A stretch of 5,089 bases of DNA from VFKE01 sp031400955 (lineage in GTDB: Bacteria; Verrucomicrobiota; Verrucomicrobiia; Verrucomicrobiales; Verrucomicrobiaceae): the NCBI GenBank assembly GCA_031400955.1, contig JANNQW010000133.1, forward strand, positions 1-5,089. The letters run 5' to 3'. Position 1 is the first letter of the stretch, and each line of letters starts with the position of its first letter. Below, one piece after another: positions 1-5,089 of the stretch. The translations under genes and the position numbers were made by a program. The notes beneath the pieces are model-generated. The model was not told the DNA's origin. It saw only the letters and a list, made by a program, of their open reading frames with translations, and ran no database searches.

Positions 1-1403
1 CTGGGGCGGATGGCCACGGAATTGTCGGCGGCGGAATCTTCGCCAAGGTCATCGAGGTCATCGCGAATTTGATACGCGATGCCCAGCGCCTCGCTATAGG
101 CATGAAGCGCATCCTCGGTTTCTTCGAGCTGGCACGCGATCGCGGCACCAACCTTGAGCGCGACTTCAAAAGCTGGCGCGGTTTTGCTGCGGAAAATCTC
201 CAGCACCTGCGCGCTGGTGAGCGCGACGGGATGCTTGTCCCAGAGCAGTTCCGCGCCCTGGCCTCGGCAGAGTTCGCGCTGACCTTCGGCGGCGATCTTG
301 AGCATCTGACTGCGGATGACAGGCGACAAATGATTGTCCGCCAACAGGCGATAGCCTTCGCCGATGAGCAAATCACCCACATTTAAGGCGACGCCGACAC
401 CGTGCTCCTCGTGCAAGGTAGCCTCGCCATAGCGTTCCTTGTCATTGTCCTCGATGTCGTCGTGAACGAGCGACGCCTTGTGGAAGCACTCCACTGCGAT
501 CGCGGCTTTTTTCAGATCATCACTCAGCGGTCCCTCAGCATCACTCCGCAGTGCCTGATGCGCGGCGACGGTGAGGAAGGGGCGCCAGCGATTGCCGGCG
601 CGGGCTAGCCAGTCGCGCGCGATCTCCTCGGTCTTATCGTGCGGTTTGCCCAGCAGCGCGTCGAGCGCATCACGCATGAACCATTGCTTCACCTCGTCCT
701 GCAGTGCGTTTAGGTTCAGGCGGCGAGTTTTGTCGTCGCTGGTGAGGTGGATGAAATCCCAGACCCAGTCTATATCGACCGTGGTGTCGATGCAGTCGTC
801 CTGGAGCAGCGGCACTGCGATGGCGGGAATGGCCGCAGCTTCCACGTAGGGAAACGTGCGCTCCAGCACTGGTAGGCAGGAGATGCCGACGATGGCTTCG
901 ATCTTGCCGGTCTGAATCAGGCTCATGACAATCGCCGAGCCTTCCGCGACCAGCACGGCGTAGCCGAGGCGCTCCGCTTCGTTCTGGAAATCTTGAATCG
1001 TGCAAAGGCCGCACTGTTTGCAGAGCAGTCCGAATTCATCAAAGGGCGCGGGGCATTTGCTTTCGATGCGCAGGCACTTCGGCATCAACAGCAGGCGCTT
1101 TTCGTAGGGGATCGTCGCCAGCGTTTCGCGCCAGGCTTCGTTACCGATCAACACGCCGACGTAATCAATATGGATCGCGTCAATCTGGTGATCCGCGAGA
1201 ATGCGTTCCGCATGGGTGCGCAGTTCATCCAGCGGCATCGGCGGCACCAGTTTGTTCACCTCCACATAGTTCCGCACAAGGTTGAGAATGCGATCACGCT
1301 CCGGCTTGGTCTGCGGGATGTTCTTCTTCGGCTGACGAAACCGGCGCACCGTGATGGGCACGGGCTGCGGTAGCTGGGCGGAGCGGACGGCGACGGTGGA
1401 CAT
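1..1403 (-). CDS. DUF116 / trans-polyprenyl diphosphate synthase fusion (3' end outside window)
   Basis: The reading frame is open from the ATG at 1403 to the left edge, giving 467 residues with the C-terminus missing. An in-frame TGA lies five codons upstream of this ATG with no alternative start between, so the start is well bounded; no clear Shine-Dalgarno is seen. Residues about 40-215 match DUF116: KCLR with C110, then C117, the cluster C128, C131 and C134 (CKQCGLC), GYAVLVAEGS, GISC with C176, and a DDC with C204. Residues about 235 onward are a class I trans-prenyl synthase: GNRWRP (270-275), first Asp-rich motif DDIED (315-319), GEATLHEEHG, NVGDLL, GQREL, KTAPAFE, and second Asp-rich motif DDLDD (448-452). 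Such enzymes condense isopentenyl diphosphate onto an allylic diphosphate using Mg2+. The first motif has no two-residue insertion, and Ala310 and Ser311 lie just upstream of it, which in this family favours a medium or long chain product (inference). DUF116 has no established function; its Cys pattern suggests metal or Fe-S binding. The usual Lys of GKRxRP is Asn271. Confidence 0.9.
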   Translation of the reverse strand, partial: MSTVAVRSAQLPQPVPITVRRFRQPKKNIPQTKPERDRILNLVRNYVEVNKLVPPMPLDELRTHAERILADHQIDAIHIDYVGVLIGNEAWRETLATIPYEKRLLLMPKCLRIESKCPAPFDEFGLLCKQCGLCTIQDFQNEAERLGYAVLVAEGSAIVMSLIQTGKIEAIVGISCLPVLERTFPYVEAAAIPAIAVPLLQDDCIDTTVDIDWVWDFIHLTSDDKTRRLNLNALQDEVKQWFMRDALDALLGKPHDKTEEIARDWLARAGNRWRPFLTVAAHQALRSDAEGPLSDDLKKAAIAVECFHKASLVHDDIEDNDKERYGEATLHEEHGVGVALNVGDLLIGEGYRLLADNHLSPVIRSQMLKIAAEGQRELCRGQGAELLWDKHPVALTSAQVLEIFRSKTAPAFEVALKVGAAIACQLEETEDALHAYSEALGIAYQIRDDLDDLGEDSAADNSVAIRP

Positions 1404-1561
1404 GTGGAAGCGGTATCAGTAAACAGTGCCAAACAGGGGATGTCTTGCAAGAAATGACGAAAACAGCGCAAAGAATGACCGGTTTTCATGGGGTCGGGGT
1501 TATCAGGCGCGCTAAATGGAGCCGGGGTTGCAGCCGCCGGTGAATCGTTCATGATGAACAC
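1404..1561. other. Divergent intergenic region
   Basis: These 158 bp separate the start codons of the minus-strand DUF116-prenyl synthase and the plus-strand GH10 gene, so promoters for both are expected here. I looked for -35/-10 pairs with 16-18 bp spacing on both strands and found none convincing. Neither start codon has a strong Shine-Dalgarno: the nearest purine stretch for the GH10 gene, GGTGA at 1539-1543, is too far from its ATG. The one structured element seen is the dyad at 1547-1559. Reading frames crossing this region carry no recognisable domain. Confidence 0.6.
1547..1559. promoter_or_regulatory. Short inverted repeat next to the GH10 start codon
   Basis: The sequence GTTCAT-G-ATGAAC is a perfect 6-bp dyad around a single central base, ending two bases before the ATG at 1562. 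Its position would let a bound protein or a small RNA fold affect initiation of the GH10 gene. It also contains two out-of-frame ATG triplets (1551 and 1554). A 6-bp dyad can easily arise by chance, so the operator reading is speculative. Confidence 0.2.
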
Positions 1562-3364
1562 ATGAATTTTTTTCGACGTTCGCTGATCACACTCCTGATT
1601 TTTTTCCTGGCTTTCATCCCGGCGGCGGAAGCTTTCAAATCCATCCCTCCGCCCGAGGGCGGAAAAGACATGCTGACCGGGAGCAAGCCGCAGCCGTTGC
1701 TGGCAAAGGACGGTGTTGTGTTCCGCACCGAGGATCGGCCCAACATCGGAACGGTCTGGCACTTTGCGATCACCCAACTGCCTGCCAGTTCCTGGAATGT
1801 GCAACTCGGAGTCGCCGTGTCAGGAAGCATCAAACAGGGCGACCGCTGCCTGCTGACATTTCTAGCGCGATGCGTCGAAAGCCCGAGTGGTCGCGCAAGC
1901 GGCGCGGCAAATGTCGAGATCAAGCAGTCGCCGGATTATTTCAAAGTTGGCCGCAGTGAGTTCATCGTCGGCAAAGAATGGACGCCGATCCATGTGCCGT
2001 TCGCCGCGGCGAAGACTATTCCCGACGGCAAGGGCGGCGTGGCCATCCACCTTGGCGGCGAGCTGCAGACCGTTGAGATCGCGCAACTGCAACTTTTGAA
2101 CTACGGGCCGGACTTCGATCTCGCGAAGCTGCCGCATCCCGTCCTGAGTTACGAGGGACGCGAACCCGATGCAGCGTGGCGTAAGGAAGCCTTCGCGCGC
2201 ATCGAGAAACTTCGCAAAGGCACGCTGAAGATTGAAGTCGTGGATGCTGCGGGTAAACCGGTGCCCGATGCGAAAGTTCATGCAGTCCTGAAACGGCACG
2301 CCTTCGGTTTCGGATCGGCGGTCACTGCGAAAATGCTGTGCGACACTTCCGCTGACGGTGACAAATACCGGGTCATCGTCGATGAGTGCTTCAGCCGCGT
2401 GGTGCTGGAGAATGATCTCAAGACCTTCGCATGGGAAATCTACGGACGCGAAAAGCAGGAGGGTTCATTTCGGAAGTCGTGGCTCGATCAGTCGCTTACG
2501 TGGCTCAAGGAACGCCACATTCCTGTGCGCGGCCATTATCTTTGCTGGGGACCGTTTGAGCCGTGGTCGGAGAAGCTCAAATCCGATCCTCAGGCAATTC
2601 GCGAAAAAGTCATCGCTCATCTGCGTGAGATACTGCCCGTCGTGGGCGACCGCGTCTGCGAATGGGATGCGCTGAATCATCCGGTCGCTTGGGAGAAGGG
2701 CATCTGCGTCGACACCGTGCTCGGCGAGAAGTTTTATGTCGAGGTCTTCAAGGAAGCGCGACAACTGACGAAGCTCCCGCTCTGGATCAATGAGGATCAG
2801 GTCTTTCGTTCCGGACGCCAGCAGGAGGAGTATTTTTCCATGATCGAGAGGCTCATCGCAGCCGGCGTGAAGATCGACGGTATCGGCAACCAGGGGCATT
2901 TTCATTCCAGCCTCCTGCCTTCACCGGTGGAAATGCTGAAGAACTCCGACCGTTTCGCCGCACTGGTGCCCGCGTTGCAGCTCACGGAGTTTGATGTGAA
3001 CACCGATGGTGACGAGCAACTTGCGGCTGATTTCACGCGCGACTTGCTCATCACTTGTTTCAGCCATCCAGCCTATACCGGCTTCGTCATGTGGGGATTC
3101 TGGGAAGGCGCGCACTGGAAGCCCGAGACCGCGCTCTGGAAAAAAGACTGGAGCGAAAAGCCCAACGCGAAAATCTGGCGCGAATGGGTCTGCGGAAAAT
3201 GGAAGACCGATGCCACGGTCAAAACCGATGCGCAGGGCAAGGCGGACGTCGCAGGTTTCTTCGGCCGTTATGAAGTCATTGTGAGCAAGGATGGAAAGAC
3301 CGTGAAGCAGAAGGTCGTGCTGGAGAAAGGGAGCGGGTCTGCAGTGATGGTGGTCTTAAAGTAG
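1562..3364 (+). CDS. Exported GH10-family (xylanase-like) protein with altered acid/base residue
   Basis: A 600-residue protein. An in-frame TGA at 1541-1543 makes ATG 1562 the first possible start. Residues 1-24 are a signal peptide (FRR, then a hydrophobic LITLLIFFLAF core, likely cleaved after AEA), so it acts outside the cytoplasm. Residues about 40-185 form a probable beta-sandwich resembling carbohydrate-binding modules of the CBM4/9 type. Residues about 220-245 are a short beta-rich segment (TLKIEVVDAAGKPVPDAKV). Residues about 246-545 are the GH10 barrel: FGFGSAV, RGHYLCWGP (323-331), EWDALNHP (367-374), GIGNQGHF (440-447), LTEFDVN (474-480) and VMWGFWEG (509-516). The tail, about 550-600, has the TDAQGKADVAGFFG pattern common at the end of exported GH10 proteins. 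E476 fits the nucleophile. The acid/base position, normally Glu after Asn in WDVxNE, is His373 (CAT at 2678-2680). Known GH10 enzymes are mainly endo-beta-1,4-xylanases; with this change the activity is uncertain, and it may be an atypical hydrolase or a binding protein. It stands alone on its strand. Confidence 0.9.
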   Translation: MNFFRRSLITLLIFFLAFIPAAEAFKSIPPPEGGKDMLTGSKPQPLLAKDGVVFRTEDRPNIGTVWHFAITQLPASSWNVQLGVAVSGSIKQGDRCLLTFLARCVESPSGRASGAANVEIKQSPDYFKVGRSEFIVGKEWTPIHVPFAAAKTIPDGKGGVAIHLGGELQTVEIAQLQLLNYGPDFDLAKLPHPVLSYEGREPDAAWRKEAFARIEKLRKGTLKIEVVDAAGKPVPDAKVHAVLKRHAFGFGSAVTAKMLCDTSADGDKYRVIVDECFSRVVLENDLKTFAWEIYGREKQEGSFRKSWLDQSLTWLKERHIPVRGHYLCWGPFEPWSEKLKSDPQAIREKVIAHLREILPVVGDRVCEWDALNHPVAWEKGICVDTVLGEKFYVEVFKEARQLTKLPLWINEDQVFRSGRQQEEYFSMIERLIAAGVKIDGIGNQGHFHSSLLPSPVEMLKNSDRFAALVPALQLTEFDVNTDGDEQLAADFTRDLLITCFSHPAYTGFVMWGFWEGAHWKPETALWKKDWSEKPNAKIWREWVCGKWKTDATVKTDAQGKADVAGFFGRYEVIVSKDGKTVKQKVVLEKGSGSAVMVVLK

Positions 3365-3387
3365 GTGATGCGTCCCGCTTCACCTAC
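3361..3387. terminator. Bidirectional stem-loop spanning both convergent stop codons
   Basis: An 8-bp perfect stem, GTAGGTGA (3361-3368) with TCACCTAC (3380-3387), continues past one T/T mismatch into a 3-bp GCG/CGC stem closed by a TCC loop. The GH10 stop (TAG, 3362-3364) lies in the left arm and the ferredoxin-gene stop (3384-3386, TAG on the minus strand) in the right arm. On the minus strand the hairpin is followed by TTTAA, a short U-tract; on the plus strand it is followed by CCCCGCC, with no U-tract. It is therefore a plausible intrinsic terminator for the minus-strand genes and a weaker one, or an RNA 3'-end stabiliser, for GH10. Confidence 0.55.
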
Positions 3388-4232
3388 CCCGCCAGCGCCG
3401 CGACTCCTCGGGCTTTCGCCTCCTCCGCCTTGCGCATGATCTCCTCGGGCGAGGGCAGCGCCGCGAGCACTTCTGCGGGAATGAAACCATCCTGCGCCAT
3501 TTTCGTAAGGCATTTCTTCCGTTCTTCGAGCGCCTTGTCTGGACTGCGCTCCTTGGAAAAGCGGCTCTTGGCGGCCACACTGCGGTCGCGAAGGCGCGCG
3601 TAGATGTCGCCGCCGAGCAGGCTGGTGATGTCCACCTTCATTTTCTCGCGACCGAGGTCAGCTTCACTCACCAGATCGCCGTTGATTGGTCCCGCAGAAT
3701 ATTTGGGAAACATGATCGCCACCTCTGGGCAAACGCGGCTGCACGCCGGGCAGTTGGTCTTGCAGTTGTCGTTATTTTGCACCTGGATTTTTCCCTCGCC
3801 ACTCACGCCATAGACATCGAAAAGGCAAAAGCTGAGGCACTGCATGCAATTGGTGCATCGCGAATAATCGATCACCGGGAACCACGGTTTCCAAATGCCC
3901 GGCTGGTTCATCGGCGTCGCGCCGCGGGTCTTCTCCACGAGCGACACCACGCCTTCGGTATCGAGTCCCGTGATGTCGCGCGCCTCGATGTTCACCTTGC
4001 CTGACGCGTCTTCCAGCGCCGGAGCCTCCTGATTCGGAAACAACCCCAGCACCAGCATGCTGCGGTCGTCGTGGGGCATTGCTGTCGTGCTGTTCGCGGT
4101 CGCGCGCGTCACGGCGTAACCTTTGTCCAGCAGCGCAGCCATGACTTTTGCGCGGGCTTCAGCGGAGAGCGTGATCGCGCCCTCGCCTTCATAAAGGACG
4201 ACGCGGAGGGGGCGGTGGATGTGGGTGATCAT
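3384..4232 (-). CDS. Dicluster [4Fe-4S] ferredoxin-family protein
   Basis: A 282-residue cytoplasmic protein starting at ATG 4232. An in-frame TGA at 4257-4259 lies just upstream, so the start is bounded, though no Shine-Dalgarno is visible. Residues 1-110 form a domain I do not recognise (HRPLRVVLYEGEG, then LLDKGYAVTRAT and MLVLGLF), which looks like an alternating beta/alpha fold. Residues about 118-175 hold two cluster motifs: CTNCMQCLSFC (C126, C129, C132, C136), a classic CxxCxxCxxxC, and C157, C161, C164, C168 spaced CxxxCxxCxxxCP. This predicts two [4Fe-4S] clusters and an electron-transfer role. Residues about 200-282 are charged and probably helical (ERSPDKALEERKK, EEIMRKAEEAKARG). 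The gene is downstream of, and co-directional with, a SufU-like scaffold and a six-Cys protein, which suggests they are expressed together. The redox partner cannot be told from the sequence; it could instead be a subunit of an oxidoreductase encoded elsewhere. Confidence 0.85.
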   Translation of the reverse strand: MITHIHRPLRVVLYEGEGAITLSAEARAKVMAALLDKGYAVTRATANSTTAMPHDDRSMLVLGLFPNQEAPALEDASGKVNIEARDITGLDTEGVVSLVEKTRGATPMNQPGIWKPWFPVIDYSRCTNCMQCLSFCLFDVYGVSGEGKIQVQNNDNCKTNCPACSRVCPEVAIMFPKYSAGPINGDLVSEADLGREKMKVDITSLLGGDIYARLRDRSVAAKSRFSKERSPDKALEERKKCLTKMAQDGFIPAEVLAALPSPEEIMRKAEEAKARGVAALAG

Positions 4233-4234
4233 AA

Positions 4235-4270
4235 AACAGAGGTCAGTGGGCAGAAGTCAGTGCTTCAGTG
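4235..4270. repeat. Imperfect tandem repeat upstream of the ferredoxin gene
   Basis: Two adjacent 14-bp units, AACAGAGGTCAGTG (4235-4248) and GGCAGAAGTCAGTG (4249-4262), agree at 11 of 14 positions. A third TCAGTG follows at 4265-4270, so the hexamer occurs three times in 28 bp. The units fill most of the 54-bp gap between the six-Cys gene and the ferredoxin gene, directly before the ferredoxin ATG, where a ribosome binding site would be expected. It may be a remnant of a dispersed intergenic repeat or a local duplication; no regulatory role is shown. Confidence 0.5.
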
Positions 4271-4286
4271 AAGAACGTTTCGAGTT

Positions 4287-4616
4287 TCATGCATCGCGCA
4301 ACATTCCCACAGCCACTTCTTCAGCCGTCTGCGCACGCATGTTGAGAATCTCGGCATCTTCGGACAAGGGTGCGCCGCATTGCGTGAACAAACCTTTCAC
4401 CACGCGCGGATAACATGCCGCGATGCGGAGCGGTCCATTCGCGGCGAGGGCTTTCAGCCGTTCATCCCGATGCGCGGCCATCTCACAGAGATCAGCCACG
4501 GACTCAAATCCCGCGCCGGATTCGCATAACTTCGCGAGCACGCCATCCTTGACCGACTGCGGCACCACCTGCGCATAGGCGCAGCGGCAATACAAAAGTT
4601 TTGTGTTAGCAGACAT
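4287..4616 (-). CDS. Small six-Cys protein resembling the HdrA N-terminal domain
   Basis: A 109-residue protein with Cys at 10, 12, 31, 44, 68 and 80. The order CRC near the N-terminus, then ADLC, then RIAACYPRVVKGLF near residues 64-77, parallels the N-terminal domain of heterodisulfide reductase subunit A, which runs CxC, a mid-domain Cys, then AACSPR followed by a Phe-containing helix. In HdrA that region is associated with cluster binding. The resemblance is by eye and the protein lacks the flavin-binding body of HdrA, so it would be a stand-alone domain. Its ATG lies 7 bp after the stop of the SufU-like gene, with only a degenerate purine stretch (AAGCGGA) overlapping that stop; translational coupling is likely. 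No signal peptide or membrane segment is seen. The likely role is an Fe-S or thiol redox carrier working with the ferredoxin downstream. An in-frame alternative start further in would lose the CxC pair, so ATG 4616 is preferred. Confidence 0.75.
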   Translation of the reverse strand: MSANTKLLYCRCAYAQVVPQSVKDGVLAKLCESGAGFESVADLCEMAAHRDERLKALAANGPLRIAACYPRVVKGLFTQCGAPLSEDAEILNMRAQTAEEVAVGMLRDA

Positions 4617-4623
4617 GTTCCGC

Positions 4624-5064
4624 TTACGCAGGTTTTTTCTCCTCCAGCGCCTGTTTCAAGGCCTGCCAGGGAAGCGTGGCGCACTTTACGCGCATGGGAA
4701 ACTTGCGCACGCCGATGAGCACTTGGAGGTCGCCGAGCTTGTCATCGAGTTCCTTAGGTTCTTCCCGAGCGGTGAGCATGTCATGCAGGCTGGTCCACAA
4801 AGCTTCCGCGTTGGTCCGCGGTTTGTTTTTTATCTTCTGCGTCATCATCGACGCGGAGGCCATGCAGAGCGAGCAGCCGTTGCCGGTGAACATCACGTTG
4901 CCGAGGTCGTGGTTGGCATCGAACTTCACATGCAGCGTGATCTCGTCGCCGCAGCTTGGGTTGTCGCCATGGACATGCACGTCCGCATCCGGCATCTCGC
5001 CGAAGTTGCGGGGGCGGCGGCAGTGGTCGAGCACCACTTCCTTGTATAGTTCGTCAAGATCCAC
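4624..5064 (-). CDS. sufU: SufU-like iron-sulfur cluster assembly scaffold
   Basis: A 146-residue NifU/IscU N-terminal family protein of cytoplasmic Fe-S cluster assembly. In this family SufU accepts sulfur from the cysteine desulfurase SufS. The active-site set is complete: C38 and D40 in NPSCGDE, C64 in GNGCSLCMASASMM, and C128 in RVKCATLPW. About 63 residues separate the second and third Cys, some 20 more than in IscU, and the IscU chaperone-binding LPPVK motif is absent; both features point to the SufU type. C15 and C67 are additional cysteines. The start used here is GTG at 5064. The frame stays open upstream to the window edge (NNTSA before the GTG), an AAGGA lies about 20 bases upstream, and SufU proteins often begin several residues earlier, so the true start may lie outside the window. 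It is the first of three co-directional genes; suf genes are often clustered, so sufS or sufBCD could lie to the right, outside the window. Confidence 0.92.
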   Translation of the reverse strand: MDLDELYKEVVLDHCRRPRNFGEMPDADVHVHGDNPSCGDEITLHVKFDANHDLGNVMFTGNGCSLCMASASMMTQKIKNKPRTNAEALWTSLHDMLTAREEPKELDDKLGDLQVLIGVRKFPMRVKCATLPWQALKQALEEKKPA

Positions 5065-5089
5065 GGCTGAAGTATTGTTGGATTTCCTT

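Noticed and set aside
69..1373. Several plus-strand frames (69-386, 402-608, 571-849, 993-1373) and a minus frame at 670-1014
   Set aside because: All overlap the DUF116-prenyl synthase frame, whose motifs are clear and continuous; the alternatives show no domain and are shadows.
1404..1561. Sigma70-like promoter candidates, for example TTGCAG at 1528 on the plus strand and TTGCAA on the minus strand
   Set aside because: No matching -10 element at suitable spacing; the plus candidate would start transcription at or after the start codon.
1256..1923. Minus-strand frames crossing the divergent intergenic region and the start of GH10
   Set aside because: Composition is low in recognisable structure, and they overlap the GH10 signal peptide and the DUF116 N-terminus, both better supported.
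1562..3364. GH10 as a pseudogene because the acid/base residue is missing
   Set aside because: The 600-codon frame is intact with signal peptide, nucleophile motif and C-terminal tail preserved, so a functional variant is more likely than decay.
4603..5049. A 148-codon plus-strand frame antisense to the SufU-like gene
   Set aside because: It is slightly longer than the SufU frame but has no recognisable domain, while the minus strand holds all SufU active-site residues. Long antisense frames are expected in GC-rich coding DNA.

Overview
The window looks like a moderately GC-rich bacterial chromosome segment, most plausibly from the Planctomycetota-Verrucomicrobiota group. That placement is an inference from gene content: a secreted GH10-like protein with a Gly-rich C-terminal tail, a DUF116 domain fused to a prenyl synthase, and SufU-type Fe-S scaffolding. 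I see no phylogenetic marker that settles it. There are five genes, no RNA genes, no mobile elements and no CRISPR.

Layout from left to right. (1) Positions 1-1403, minus strand: the first 467 residues of a fusion protein with an N-terminal Cys-rich DUF116 domain and a C-terminal trans-polyprenyl diphosphate synthase. Its 3' end lies beyond the left edge. (2) Positions 1404-1561: a 158-bp divergent intergenic region with a short dyad next to the GH10 start codon. (3) Positions 1562-3364, plus strand: a 600-residue exported GH10-family protein in which the usual acid/base glutamate is a histidine. (4) Positions 3361-3387: a stem-loop that contains the stop codons of both converging genes. (5) Positions 3384-5064, minus strand: three co-directional genes read right to left. 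They are a SufU-like Fe-S scaffold, a 109-residue six-Cys protein resembling the N-terminal Cys domain of HdrA, and a 282-residue protein with two [4Fe-4S] ferredoxin motifs. The first two are 7 bp apart; the ferredoxin follows after 54 bp containing a small imperfect tandem repeat.

How they may work together: four of the five genes are on the minus strand and are Cys-rich or involved in Fe-S assembly. SufU would supply clusters, the HdrA-like protein and the dicluster ferredoxin look like electron-transfer components, and the DUF116 half of the fusion looks like a metal or cluster-binding domain attached to an isoprenoid-chain synthase. A link between Fe-S/redox chemistry and isoprenoid synthesis is the most interesting hypothesis here, but it rests on proximity and domain content only. 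The GH10 gene sits between the ferredoxin and the fusion on the opposite strand and looks functionally unrelated.
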